Assembly (NCBI RefSeq): GCF_018687715.1
Contig: NC_056759.1
Location: 34,128,385-34,192,384, forward strand
Length of the DNA stretch: 64,000 nt
Direction of reading: 5' to 3'
Source: Carya illinoinensis
Lineage: Eukaryota; Streptophyta; Magnoliopsida; Fagales; Juglandaceae
The notes under the pieces are model-generated. The model was not told where the DNA came from. It made no database searches and saw nothing but the letters and a program-made list of their open reading frames with translations. Shown piece by piece: positions 1-11,653 of this stretch. The translations under genes and the position numbers were made by a program. Each line of letters begins with the position of its first letter. Position 1 is the stretch's first letter.

Positions 1-1563
1 TTACCGTGCTATGGGAGAGTAGTCCGGTTACACTCTGTGCTACAATTTAGTAGTTTGGGGAGTGAGTATTATCTTCTCTCCCTGCTTTATTGCTGAGTTT
101 CTTGATATGCGGCGAGAGCCCGGTGCATATCCTACAGTAGCAGCGGCAGCACCGAGAGTAGCGGCAACACCATCTAATGAGGACACACCAGCCGTATCCT
201 CATCGCCAGCGCCGGGTGTAGAGACCACAGAGCTTGATGCTGGTTAGGATGATAGTGAGAGAGCGATGAGGTACCTGATGATTATCTCACAGAGGATCAG
301 ATTCGTGAGCTACTGCGAGACCCTTCAGCTCTTTCATATGATGGCAATGAAGTGATCCGACAAGCCGACTGTATAGCATTTTTCAGAATGCTTAATCTGA
401 TTATCAGGTATAACATTGATCCAAAAAAATATAAGACTGATTTCGGGATCGAACGGGCTAGATTTTTGTTACGGATAGCACAGGGGGAGCATATTGATCT
501 GGCATTGTATTTCTTCCTACGCATTCGAACAAAGTCACGCTATTCGAAAGGAGGTAGTCTACCGTTTGTACTACTGATATCTAACCTCCTACTCTAATCG
601 GGGGTTATAGTGACTTCGAGTGAACGAAGGTCGCCACAGATGGAGCCCGTTAACAAGATCACATTCAGCAAGAGCAATGGTCACTTGCCGAAGACTCATG
701 CAGTATAGGATTTGCCTCCACCTACTAATCCAGCTTCTATTGCTGCTGCCCGTGATGAGAGACATTCTACTGAGGCTACTTTGGATGAGGTACGAACTCT
801 ATTAGCGGAGCATTGCCAAATTATGAAGTAAGAGTTCATTGAGCCCATCATGGAGAAGTTTAAGGAACTGGATGGATGCTTATATACCTTATAGCAGGAT
901 TTTGATTTACTTAACAAATAGATATTGTTAGTTATTATTTTACTTTTTTTTATGTTGTATAGAACGTCTAATTCCTTTTGGGATGTAATTAATGTATAAT
1001 TTTTATTTTTAGTGTTTGTTAGTCTCTTTATTGTTAATTATATTTTCTTTTCATTATACTTAATGTTCACTATAATAGAAAAAATGACACTATCTTTAAA
1101 GTAATATTTATTTAACTAAAAATATTTTTAAATTAATTACATAAAATTAATTTATGAATTCGTAAATATTTTAATTCATAGTAAATCATAATAAATATTT
1201 TATTTACTTTGAAAATGATAACAAATTAATAGAAAAAATATGTATTATTACAATTTTAACAATATATTATTACAATTAATCCCGTTCGAACAAGGTAATA
1301 AACATTCTAACATATTATATTGCATTTGAATAGATTAATTATTTGTTCAAATTAAATTTTATTAGTTCAAATGGTTTAGACTTTTGGGGACGATCTAATT
1401 CATCCCAGAATCTCCTGTTCGAACTAATATGTATCCATTCGAACGGATTTATAAGGTTTTCCATGTTTTGAGATGAAATTTCATCTCTAAAAAGTACTTT
1501 TAGAGATGAAATAAGTTTCATCCCTAACAAATTCCGTCCCTAAAAATCAAATTTGTTGTAGTG
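1..1563 (-). mobile_element. CACTA-type transposon, one terminal part
   Basis: The sequence up to 1563 ends in TTTGTTGTAGTG, the reverse complement of the CACTACAACAAA terminus of CACTA (En/Spm) elements. Just inside lie repeated 'ttcgtccc/catccc' words and copies of a CATTCGAACGG-like subterminal motif at about 1267, 1408 and 1435. The same terminus and motifs begin at 61598 in the opposite orientation. The other end lies outside the window, so the 3-bp target duplication cannot be checked. Strand is given only as the orientation of this terminus. Family assignment rests on the terminus and subterminal repeats; no DDE transposase domain was recognised here. Confidence 0.7.
250..890 (+). pseudogene. 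Degenerate transposon-encoded ORF
   Basis: A reading frame runs from about 250 to a stop at 595-597. It contains an acidic lead-in, then a segment with ADCIAFFRMLNLII, ARFLLRIAQGEHIDLALYFF and LPFVLLISNLLL. This layout resembles the 'putative plant transposon protein' domain found in many plant mobile-element ORFs. The same frame continues after the stop to about 830 with an Ala/Glu-rich segment. In-frame stops and the lack of an upstream continuation inside the window mark it as decayed or partial. It lies inside the CACTA end and so probably belongs to that element's cargo. The domain call is from memory of family style and is weak. Confidence 0.4.
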
Positions 1564-1764
1564 TCTAGATAGGTTGCTCATAACATCATTCTAAAGAAAA
1601 TAATTCATATGAATCGAATTTGATTAGGTCAAGGCCAGAACGTCAGGGTCACCCTTATCCATTTGGTTTAGGTAATATTAGTCCATTTTCTTAGTTGCCC
1701 TGGGTTATTAACTCTTAATAATATACTTATAAAACGATATCAACTGCCAATTCTATTTAATAAG
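1564..1764 (+). repeat. Copy 1 of the PME upstream region (orphan)
   Basis: From about 1590 the sequence matches the upstream region of the pectinesterase gene (58810-58990) and another orphan copy (52840-52985). Shared words include AATTCATATGA, TTTGATTAGGTCAAG, CTGGTTTAGGTAATAT, CCTGGGTTA and GAACTCTTAATAATATACTTAT. Its left side is cut by the CACTA terminus at 1563 and its right side by the LTR at 1765. No PME coding sequence follows. It is best read as a duplicated flank left behind after rearrangement. Confidence 0.7.
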
Positions 1765-3383
1765 TGTAACCTTCCGATCCCCCATGGTGTTGGAGAGTTA
1801 CTTCTTGTTACTTAAAATCAAATCTCACAGTATATAGTTTGGATTTTGAGCACTAAACGACACAATTTAGAGTTGGGTCCTTCACAAAAGTTTTATATCT
1901 TGTTCTTAGCTTTCCAATGCACTTAGGCTTGCTTTATTTTGACTTCTAAAACTCTAGATACAGGTTGAAAATTGAAACAATGTCTGTGTTGCAGTAAACT
2001 TCAGGACAGATTCTGACTTCTCCCTTTTCTGTTAAGTTTTGAACTTTAAAAGGGTAGAATTGGGTTTTGGGCTCTTCATAAAAGTTTTAGACCACGTCTT
2101 AGATTTCCATCAAGCCAAACAACAACTGAAAGTGAGGCATGTGGCTCCAGTTAGAACCCAAAAACCGAATAGTGTTCTGTTTTGACTAGATCAGACCAAC
2201 TAGGATTTGCTCTCTAGGCCTAGCTCGATTTCTACCTCTTCACATCATCCCAATTTCAACCTAATTCAATAATTAAATATCTGTAAAATACCAAGAATTT
2301 TTAAAAATTAAATAAATGTAAAAGACACCTAAAATTTTAGACAAACGAGCCAAGAAACATACAAAACACTTTGAATCAAAACAATTAGGACTAAGAAAAT
2401 TTGTGAAATAAATTCCAAATCATTTGGCTTTCTAGCCGGCAGCATGGGGTGGTAACTGGTTGGGCAACTTACGAAGAAGGAAAAGACATGCCCTGCTTTG
2501 GGTACTTGGAACCGAGGTTGGGTCTACGATATACGGTTTGCCGTGCGGTACAATCTTAGTGGCTAAGATGTGGGGAATTGAGGGTGGCTTAGGGTGGTTC
2601 CTACAGTAGTGTCGCTCTCAGCCTTCTCGTGGCACTGGTGTGCATGGCACAAGAAGTTTCCATGGAGGAGAAACTGCCATAGTGAACGTGGAGGTTGCTT
2701 CCATTGGTGGTCTTCATGGGGTTGGGTGGTGCAGAGACAGCGATGGTGACTGCATGGAGGTTGTGGAGGGCGGCCGCTTCATCGTGGGAGTTGCCTTGCG
2801 AGGCAACAGTTTGACTCTTGAGAGATTGCTGCTCTGTATGATGGAGGATAAGGGAAGGAGATGGCAACCCTACTCTTGGGTTTTCTTCATGCATGAAGGA
2901 TTAGGTAAATATATATAGGCGAACGAAAAACCAAAAACAAAACCTAGAGGGATGAGGAAAGGAGAGATGTACGTGCATGGGGTACATGAATCGTGCAAGG
3001 TGGGAAGGTTAAAAAAAACTAACTGAACGTTGGTTGGTTCTCATGGGTTGGGTTTTGGCGTGATCGAGAAGGGTCCATTTTAAATATTTGAGCCCACATT
3101 TTGGGTAGTGTAAGAAATTATTAAATGGGCTTTTTCCTAAGTTTTGGGACTCGACTCAACCTCTAAAAATAATCCAACTTGTCAAAAAAATTTCTTGGCC
3201 CATAAAAAGACTTTTAACCTAATTATCAAATCCAATGAAATAAAATCATATTATGCCAAAATGAAAATATTAGACCCATAGTTTTTTCCAAAAAATTTAC
3301 GTGCAATCTCAAATGGGCTTTCCGTACCCATAAACTCCAAAATAAAATAAAAAAAGGGCTTGGTGTTGGGTCCAGGTGTTACA
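1765..3383 (+). mobile_element. Solo LTR (1.6 kb) with perfect 5-bp TSD
   Basis: The segment starts TGTAACCTTCCGATCCCC and ends GGTCCAGGTGTTACA. It is flanked on both sides by ATAAG (1760-1764 and 3384-3388), an exact 5-bp target site duplication. No gag or pol reading frame, primer-binding site or second LTR is present, so a solo LTR is the simplest reading; a small non-autonomous LTR element cannot be excluded. The termini are of the TGTAAC...GTTACA type common in plant Gypsy-like LTRs. The interior includes a G/C-richer stretch (2440-2900) with short chance ORFs on both strands. Confidence 0.75.
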
Positions 3384-4198
3384 ATAAGTGCCAATAGAAG
3401 CAGTTGTCATCTAACACTTTTCTACTTAATTTGCCCTTATTTTTGTATTTGTTTTCCCTTTCTGTCCCTCAGTTATTTCTACTGAATTTGCCCCTACTTT
3501 TGTATTTTTTTCTCCCTTTCTATCCTTCAGCTCTGTAATCTTCTGTTTGCATTTTCACAGTTTTGCCCTTTTTTTTTTTCGTTTGTTTCCCATTTTTATC
3601 CCTCACTTCCATTTTTAACCTTTTTACTCGCATATTTATGCTTTTGCCCTTATTTTCATTACTGTTTTCTTCCAATTTTCTCCCTCTTGTTCTTAGCAAA
3701 TTCCCATGTAATTTCCCTATTTCTTTTTCACCGCTTGCATCGAATGCCTATATCTGTAAAATCAATTTTTTTTTAATGAAAATAGCCCTTATTGTTTCCA
3801 TAATATGCAAATTTTTCTGAATGTTCCTATTTCTTGCCGACAGGGTTTACTGTCTTTTAATTTCGACATTATCCCTTGCACAACCTTTTGTTCTGTTTTA
3901 ACTCACCACTTCGATAGAAATTCCCCTCCCTTTCACATTTTCTTATGTTTAAACTCACCGGTCCGATAAGAATTCTCCTCCCTTTCAATTCATGCAAATG
4001 TTCAGAATGTGAAGTTTGTGAAATCTACTTGTTCGTTTGTGAATTTTGGAATCAACCTGTTATGTTTCCATTTGCTTTTGTTCCCAGTTAAATATGATTT
4101 TTTCTATGCTTTCATGAAATAGTTCATACACATATGCATGTTAAAAAAAAACTAGAAATTACAAACTACCAAAAAAAAAAGGCATTTGAACAGAGTTT
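3384..4198. repeat. Pyrimidine-rich degenerate tandem repeat
   Basis: Between the two LTRs the + strand is strongly pyrimidine-rich. From about 3425 to 3760 it repeats, with drift, a unit of roughly 60-70 bp built from TTTGCCCCTTATTTTTGTAT followed by TTTTCCCTTTCTGTCCCTCAG. The rest (3760-4198) is unstructured AT-rich sequence. No gene was found. Confidence 0.45.
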
Positions 4199-4312
4199 TC
4201 AAAATTTTTCAGCATTGTTATTATATTTAGAATTTGATTTATAATCAAATTAATTTTAAACATTTTAGCAATCAAAGACTTTCATGTTAGAAAGTGTACA
4301 CGTTATCAATAT
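4199..4312 (+). repeat. Module intergenic block, left part
   Basis: This matches 58245-58350 upstream of the PME gene: TTGTTATTATATTTAGAATT, then TTTCATGT.AGAAA and GTTATCAATATT. The matching sequence resumes at 8365 after the LTR at 4313-8359, so the two pieces were once contiguous. It shows that the module reached this far left before the insertion. Confidence 0.65.
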
Positions 4313-5316
4313 TGTGACGCCCCTGACTCTCACGTATGGAAAAGCGAGAATCGTAATATTAGGATGGTGACAACACAGGTCACACACCCCCAAACAATAA
4401 GTGCTAAGTGTATTTACATGCAGAAAGTATACAACAAAAATCGCAATAGATAATTAAAGGATAATCAACTAAGTACCAGAATTTTAAATACAGATTTAAC
4501 AAAATACAGTTATCCAGTAAAATATAATAAAAACCAAAATACATAATCATAAGTGGGAAACAATTACCATGACACGAAAAGTGACCCAGGTCACTCCTCT
4601 GGCGGAGTCGATACCTCAGGCTCGATGTCCTCATCTACATCAAAATCTACAATTCTATAGAAAGAAACCGTAGAGAAGAATACCACGTAAGATTATGAAT
4701 TTTAGTAAGTAACCAACCAAACAGCCCAAGAGATAAAAACAATTTAAACAACCAACATGTATGCATGAGACCAAAAAATCCCATTTGGCCCTAAACAAGA
4801 CCATTAAAAGAAACAACCGTCATTTTCTCAGAAAATGGCCTAAGTAGAAAACCTCCATTTTCCCAGAAAATAGTTCACATATCCATTTATCAAAATTTTC
4901 CATTTTCTAAAAAAAAAAATACCCATTTTTCAAATTATCCCATATGCACCATGATCTCCCTTAGGGACCATCCCGTTGTGTGTGACTTCATAATGAGTGA
5001 TGCCCAGCTCCGCACCTAACGCATTCATGGTCAAGTATCCTCTAACCCCCACCAGCAGAGGGACCACGGAGTCAGCACGAGAGCGTTACCATCTCGTTCG
5101 ATCTCATTATCGCCCGGTGACAATCCAGGGACATCACTTAGTTTTATCCATTTCCAAGTGACCGGAGGATCTCTACCGAGATAATGAAGCACTCAGCTTG
5201 GGGTCGTGACACACACGCACCCAAAAATCCTTTCTCAATATGAAAATCTAATTTTCATTCTTAACACATGAAAATATATGAAACATAATAACGGATGTCA
5301 TGACACACTACATAAC

Positions 5317-5866
5317 AGATAAAAGAAACTCAAACACAGTCAAACTCCACAAATATACCCAACCTCAACTCTGACTCAAAAATCCATACTCCTCGAACCA
5401 AAGGCCTGGCACAACTAAACGGACTACAGAAAATATGTTAGCGTAAAAAATATATTTAAATCTCACTAAATTCTTTGAAAAATTACTTACAATGATGAAA
5501 TGGAAGACTCTAAAAGATTAAAGCACGCAAGCACCCGATTAATGCCAAAAGCGAACCCAAAATAAAATCACCAACAATTTGAGATTGAAAAAGATAAAAG
5601 AAACTCAAACATTGTCAAACTCCACAAATATACCCAACCTCAAATCTGACCCAAAAATCCACACTCCTCGAACCCAAGGCCTGGCACAACTAAACAGACT
5701 GTAGAAAATATGTTAGCGTAAAAAATATATTTAAATCTCATTAAATTCTTTGAAAAATTACTTACAATGATGAAATGGAAGACTCTAAAAGATTAAAGTG
5801 CGCAAGTACCCAATTAACGCCAAAAGCGAACCCAAAATAAAATCACCAACAATTTAAGATTGAAAA
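5317..5866 (+). repeat. 275-bp tandem duplication inside the LTR
   Basis: Two adjacent copies, 5317-5591 and 5592-5866, both begin AGATAAAAGAAACTCAAACA and continue with the same order of words, such as GGCCTGGCACAACTAAAC and GAAATGGAAGACTCTAAAAG. They differ at scattered single bases. This is a local duplication within the LTR, not coding. Confidence 0.85.
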
Positions 5867-6728
5867 TGAAATCTCAAAATAAGGAAATACAAGGTGAAAT
5901 TTTAATTTTGAGAGAAAGCTGGGTTGATTTACAAGAGGTGAAATGAAGAGGATAGTGGATGGAAAAGGCATTCACGGCAAGAGAAAAAAAGACAAGCAAC
6001 TAAAATAAGGCTCATGGGTTTGGGGGAGAAAATATGGCATGGGTTGGGGGAGAAGTGGAGGTGGCGTGGGTGGATGGTGAAATGGTGAGACCAGCGTCTT
6101 AATGGTGGTTTGGAGGTGGAAGTGGGTGGTGCTGCAAGCTCAAAGACAGAGAGGGCCACGGGTTGTAGTAGGGCAAGATGAACAACCAACCAAAAAAGAA
6201 GAGGTAGAAGGAGCGAATGGCACATGGCAGGAGAAGAAGAAAAGAAGAGAAAGACAAAAGAAAGGAAATGAAAGAAAAGAGTAGAAGCAGGGAGAAGCGA
6301 CAGCGGTAACTCAAGATGTAGAGGAAAAGAAGAAGAAACTGAAAGAAAGAAAAGGAAGAAGAAAGGAGTGAGTAAGCGCAAGAAGAAGGAAAGAAAAAGA
6401 GAAGAGAATAGAAGAGAAGAAGATGGAGGCTACGGTAAGGAGAAGCAGGGGAAGAAGAAACTGAAAATGAAGAAGAAGAAGGGGACGGCGCGCATGAGAA
6501 GAAGAGGAAAGCCTAAGGGCTTATGGTAAAAAAGGATGCCGTTTAGGTGAGAAATAAAGGTTTGGGCCTAAGCCCACGGGCTGGGCTTCACACACTAAAC
6601 ATGCTAGGCCCAAAATTGGAATTAAAACACACTAAACAAACCCAATCTGAAAAATAAGATCCAATAAAATGAAAAAGGTACAATAAAATAGATAAAAGAC
6701 CAATAAACACACTACAACTAAATATTAA

Positions 6729-8120
6729 GAAATGCTCCCGGTAAAAAAACCCTAGTTAGAGAAGCTCCTTCTTCTCTCTAGAAACAAGGCAGTTTTCTTC
6801 CGGCCGAGGGAGGCTTCCCCTCCCTCCATCTTTCTATTTTCCGTTTCATCTTTCCTCTGTTTGTAGCCTTTAGATTTCTGTTTTCAATAAGGCGTCGGTT
6901 GGGCAGTGGTTTCGGTGGTCGAAAGCTCCACCTCCCGGTCAAGGAGCCCGAAGCCTTTCTCCTTTATATCTCGTGGTTGGCGAAGTGGTGGTTGCACGGT
7001 GGAGGAGGAGGGCATCGTCTGTGTTTTTGGCCGTGGCATGGTGTGGTCTGAAGGGTGTTTTCTGAGTTTTGACCACCATTTTATACTACGTAGCTGGGCG
7101 TGGTGGAGAACAGATAGTCTTTGGTGTGGATGATGTCCGGGTGATTTGCTGCCAGAGGTGTTTTGGCTTACCTGCAGGCTTTGTTGTAATCCTGTGGGGT
7201 TTAAGGTGCTCTGTTTCATCCATGGGAAACAGAGTGATTTTTCGGGATTCAGGCTGAGGTGCATGGGTGGATAAGGTGAGCTTCTGGGATAGAGTCCAAA
7301 CGAAACCCAGCATGGAGACTCTCGTGCGTGGCGGCCGGAGTGGGGGAGACGCAGCTTTTTGAGGTTTTTTTCGGTTATGGTTTTTGGAAATAAGTTCTGT
7401 GCCATGTCTCCGGTTTTGTTTCTGATTCCGTTTCATCTAGCCGAAGTGGTGTATGGATAGTTTTGGTGGTGAGAAGCCGGTGAGGGTGAGGAGTCATTGT
7501 GACCTTGGTTCAAAATGATGGGCTGGTGATGGTGACGGGATGCAGAAAGTGGTCTGTTTGGGTTGGTTTGTTGTGAGAAACCCTTGTGTAGGAAAGTGTG
7601 GTGCAGGCTACCCGTGAGTGGTGCAGGCTACCAGTGAGTGTGGGTGCGGACAGGAACATTTGCAGGCGAGTGAGCGTACGGCGAGAGCATAGTGTCATAA
7701 GTTTGTTTTATTGGTCTGTTATGGTTGTTTTAGTTAGGTTTTTAATAAATAATTTTGAAATAGGCAAGTACCTTTCCTCTTTGAAGAGGAGGGTTGTGAG
7801 TCCTCTCCTCTTATAGAGGGTGAAGGTTGGGTAGTTCCTCTCCTCTTTTGGAGGGTGAGGATGGTTTGTGTTGTTTTCTCGTAGACGAGTCGAAATGAGC
7901 ACTTCTGTTTTTGACAGAGTCTCGCATCTCAGTATGGCGTCGTCATTGGAGAGCTTAGAAGTTTTAGACACAGTCCGGCGCAATGAAAATTGTGTACGGG
8001 GGAGTGTACAACCGATGGGTAGTTGGCTTGTAATCGGGACTTGTCACCCGTCATTATTGGTCACAACTGTAACTTTCTTCATTCAGTAATGAATTGAAGT
8101 CTATTTCAAAAAAAAAAATA
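6729..8120 (+). mobile_element. Poly-A retroposon (non-autonomous LINE-like), 13-bp TSD
   Basis: The insert lies between two copies of AACTAAATATTAA (6716-6728 and 8121-8133) and ends in a poly-A run at 8108-8118. That is the signature of target-primed, LINE-mediated insertion. The body (about 1.39 kb) starts near GCTCCCGGTAAAAAAACCC and is GC-richer than its surroundings. Short ORFs occur on both strands, but none resembles ORF1, endonuclease or reverse transcriptase. It could be a non-autonomous LINE derivative or a processed copy of an unidentified transcript. Confidence 0.7.
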
Positions 8121-8364
8121 AACTAAATATTAATAAAAATAAACAATAAAACCCAATGATAAACTAATTTACACCAGTGAGCAATTTAAATAATAAACAA
8201 TAATTACTATCAAGAAAAACATATTAAAATAAATTTTAGAACTTAAAAATTATAAAATGATACAACGAAAATCCTATTAAATTTAAAATAAGAAAACCAA
8301 TACTACTAATAAATAAAATAATTATTTAATTAAAATACACGAAAATATGAGATATCACAAATAT

Positions 8365-8383
8365 AATTGACTTCCAAGTAAAA

Positions 8384-8420
<37 letters not shown>

Positions 8421-8512
8421 CGTATTAAAGTGAAGGAAAAGTAAATGGATTAATTTTTAGAATGTTTTTTAAAAGGAAATGAAAATGAATGTAAAGAAAA
8501 ATAATGGATTAA
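8365..8512 (+). repeat. Module intergenic block, right part, with (AAT)n
   Basis: This resumes the block interrupted at 4312: TTGACTTCCAAGTAAAATGA, then an (AAT)n microsatellite (8387-8417), then GAATGTTTTTTAAAAGGAAA and ATGAATGTAAAGAAAA. It matches 58352-58485, 49250-49350 and, more weakly, 46955-47035. After 8512 the similarity is lost. Confidence 0.65.
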
Positions 8513-10120
8513 TTTACAACAGATGCCGCTTTTTTCCACAGAGGTACTTCGTGGCAAAATGTACATTTTTGGTGAAAAATACTTACTTCCCCCAAAAACG
8601 TCCCATGGGTCACTCGTCAAAAATAACTCGGTGAAAAAAGTATTATTTCCCGCAACAAACATGACTTGTGCGTATATGTTAGTTTTCTTGGCTGGTTTTG
8701 GTGGTGGGAAAAAGAAGTTGTGTGTGGGAAATACTGATTTATTTGCTTATTTGGATTTATTTCGTATATGTTGTGTATTGAATGATGGGTTTGCTTGGTT
8801 CTTTCGGTTTTGACAAACAACGATCTCAAAAATTTTGATAATTTATTTAGCTGAGTCTTTTTTATTAGATTGTGATTTGTTGTGAGCATTATTTGAAGCC
8901 CTAGTCCCATTTTTGGCCTTTTGATTTTAGTCTTATAGTTGACTAAGGCCATATGTAACCCACTATCGACTCAGTCTTTTGACCTATTACTAGCCTTTTG
9001 TTGGCTTTGGCCTATGATCAACTCATTGTTGTTCACAGTTCTAGATTTGATACTTCAGCTTCTAGTTATTTTATCACCAACAACTTTCTCATCATCTCAT
9101 TAGCGATCAATAACAAATATGAAGGTAATACTCAAATTTCTAATTCAAGATTTCAAAATTATCTACCTTGAACTTGAGGGAAGATGCTGGAGATAATATC
9201 AAATCGAAAATTTAATTTGATTTTCAGAATTATCAAATAACTCAAGTTTGATTTTTATAAATTACAGTATCTCATCTCAATATAATTTTTCCTATGAATA
9301 AAAATCTATGCCTTGTATTCAATAATATTTGAGGATAGAAAATATGTATTCTTCAAGCTGTAAGTTATATGTCAACCATTAGCTAAGTTTGATATTTTTC
9401 TTAATAATATGTTTCACTAAGATAATTACAACTTCTTTAAAATAAAACAAATTAAATTAAAAAAATGTGCATATCATTATATTCTAATGTTCTTGAAATA
9501 TATAATGTGCCTTTCATTGTTTTCTAATTTTCTTGAAATAAAACCAAGTTAAAAATGAAATTACTACACAATTCTAATTTGATGACAATAAGAAAGGGCC
9601 GAATAAAAAACTGCAACAATATGCAAGGGCGCCATTGCTCTTGAACGATAAGAGCCAAATCGCCAAAAGATGAGGAGGAAAATACAAAAACAAGAGAAAA
9701 GCACTAACTGATATACTTTTTGTCAGAACTTCATCATTGCACTTGGCCCAAGTTAAAGAAAAGAGAAACCAGTGAGCTTTGAAAGACCATTAGTCTACGA
9801 AGACTGTGTCGAGATTTAGGTTCTGCTTGTTCCAAAAAATTTTTATTTTAATTTCATTATTATAATTTTCTCAAATTCTTATATAAAATATAATAAATAA
9901 TTTAACTTTTTTTTAATTTTTTTAAATTCCAATACAATAATAATATTAAAATATAATATTTTAATATTTAATCTTAAAACTCAAAATTCTCATTTAAAAC
10001 TTATCAGTGGCCAACAGAACCTATATATATTCGTATGGATGATGGGTCTTGAGAATGCTGTATGGAGATACGGGTTCGTCAATCCCCCTTGCCATCTTTA
10101 ACCTACTCAGCCTCGTCATG
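8513..10120. other. Intergenic, no gene recognised
   Basis: AT-rich sequence with only short unrelated ORFs. 8520-8650 contains inverted GGTGAAAAA/TTTTTCACC-like words that hint at an old MITE, but no clear termini were found. The remainder has no recognisable coding or RNA feature. Confidence 0.5.
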
Positions 10121-10126
10121 GGTTCG

Positions 10127-10493
10127 TCAAAGACTAGAAATCGGCCCCTCACCCTTCCCAACAATTTCACACACTAAAATGACAGTATTAGTCTCGAGGC
10201 AGCAACCAACGAGCTTTAGAACATTCTTGTGAGCACTCACCTTTGCAGAAATTGCTAAATCAGTGAACATCTCGTTCTTTTCATGATGAACATATAACAA
10301 GTTCGCTTTCTTAATGGAAATTGTTCGGCCTTTAAGATAACCTTTATACCATTGAAGATCAAAGTTATTTGTGGTTTTGCTCAACTTTGCAAAGGAGAAG
10401 GTACGTATGGTAATAGGCTTGCCAGAACAAATGGAAACCAGCTTTTCAAGTACCCTGCTAATTCCATTCTCTCTCTCTCTCTGTCTCTCTGAA
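10127..10493 (-). pseudogene. WAK-like/ZED1-type pseudokinase fragment
   Basis: The minus frame from about 10493 to the stop at 10127 encodes roughly 120 residues. It contains SRVLEKLVSICSGKPI.IRTFS, then LSKTTNNFDLQWYKGYLKGR, then AISAKVSAHKNVLKLVGCCL and NTVILVCE. This is the N-lobe pattern of wall-associated-kinase-like receptor-like cytoplasmic kinases of the ZED1/ZRK group: 'A/T-T-NNF', strand beta-2, a Lys-bearing 'ISIKK', the alpha-C region, and 'H.NVLKLVGCCLE'. The protein stops after beta-5, so the catalytic loop, DFG segment and whole C-lobe are missing. An in-frame stop lies just upstream of 10493 and there is no good start codon. It is most likely a relic of a defence-related kinase gene. 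Confidence 0.65.
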
Positions 10494-11653
10494 CATTCTT
10501 AATAACTTATGTCTGTCCCCAATCTACAAGGTGCTTGAACAAGGCCTCACTTATAAATCCCTTATCCCCTACCTCTCGGTCAACAATAGTAGAGCGAGGC
10601 TTTCTAGTAATCTGGAAGCATCTGTTAGCGACGACCTCTCTTGCCCGCGAATATAGAGGGAAATTTCGTAGAAATTAAAATGGGAGTGTTCCTCCTGATT
10701 ATCGCCTTTAATTTGTCATTAACGACTAGGAGAAATCTATTTTTCAAACCTAAACTTGTAGAACTCGACCATTCACTTAAAGATGCCTTTGATGGGTGGT
10801 TTAGAGGTTGTTTATCTTCTCCTTTCCCCATTATGCTTTTTGGATTTGCAGGAAGTGATTTGTTTAGATACCGATATGTAAATTAAACTTTAACAAATTA
10901 AATTATGCAATGCAAAAAACTTGAAACTAGAGAACCCAAAGTTTTTGTTGGCCTTACGAGAGAATAAAATCATAACAGAAGTCTCATTTTGTGGAAAATA
11001 AGAAGTCAAACATGACCACAAACAATGTAGATAAATGCCTTCAATTCAAAAACAAACATATACAAATTAAAAACACAAACAGATAAATGCACAAAAATCT
11101 CAAATCTAACACGTTAAATGCACAAACAGATAAATGCATGAAACTTTCAATACATACACAAACAAATTAAAAACAGTACAAATAGATACAAAACTTTACA
11201 AAATTTTCGGAATGCAAATGCAAAAAATTTTGAAATACATAGTAGATATGGTGGATGAAATGCAAATACAAAAAATTTTGCAATCCACTGTACGACCCTC
11301 GTCTTTGTATTCTCTGGCTAATCTGGATTTCCTTGACATCTCGGGGCAACTTGTAGATTATCATACATTTCAAAATATATTCTTGAAAAATATTCTAGAA
11401 ATTAATGTTATGTGCTTGGCAGTTTTCAGTAATAAATATATGATAAATTCTACCTTTCACAATATTCATTTGAACTTTTATGTCAAATCAAAAATTTACT
11501 AAATATTATAACCAAACGGGGCCTTGCTGTTGCGAGTCACCCTTGTCTTGATCAGAAAATGCAAAAGCATAAATTGGATAGAAAACACTAATTATTTTTT
11601 TTTTTATTGGCCTTAATAAAACTATAAAATTTAAAAAATCTGCTAGCAACGGA
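10494..11653. other. Intergenic, no gene recognised
   Basis: AT-rich sequence holding small ORFs on both strands (for example 10625-10831 minus and 11134-11502 plus) with no recognisable family. 11040-11300 repeats short words such as ACAAACAGATAAATGCA and CAAAAAATTTTG. It may include the 3' untranslated region of the WD40 gene next to 11654. Confidence 0.45.

Larger units (their letters stand above)
4313..8359 (+). mobile_element. Solo LTR with nested retroposon, perfect 5-bp TSD
   Basis: It begins TGTGACGCCCCTGACTCTC and ends GAGATATCACA, bounded by AATAT at 4308-4312 and 8360-8364. Subtracting the nested insertion at 6729-8133 leaves an LTR of about 2.6 kb. No gag-pol frame is present. 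The interior carries a 275-bp direct duplication (5317-5866) and a purine-rich tract (6100-6480) that produces long but spurious reverse-strand ORFs. The TGTGACGCC start is Gypsy-like. The uninterrupted site is preserved at 58345-58360, which supports the boundaries. Confidence 0.8.

Noticed and set aside
2601..2918. Overlapping ORFs on both strands of 97 and 92 codons
   Set aside because: They lie inside a solo LTR with a perfect target duplication; mirror-image frames from a G/C-rich stretch.
5929..6381. 150-codon reverse ORF rich in Phe, Leu and Ser
   Set aside because: It is a product of a long purine-rich tract on the + strand inside a solo LTR; no domain.
6884..7436. Two overlapping reverse-strand ORFs of 173 and 116 codons
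   Set aside because: They lie within the poly-A retroposon, overlap each other in different frames, are Pro/Ser/His-rich from base composition, and match no family pattern.
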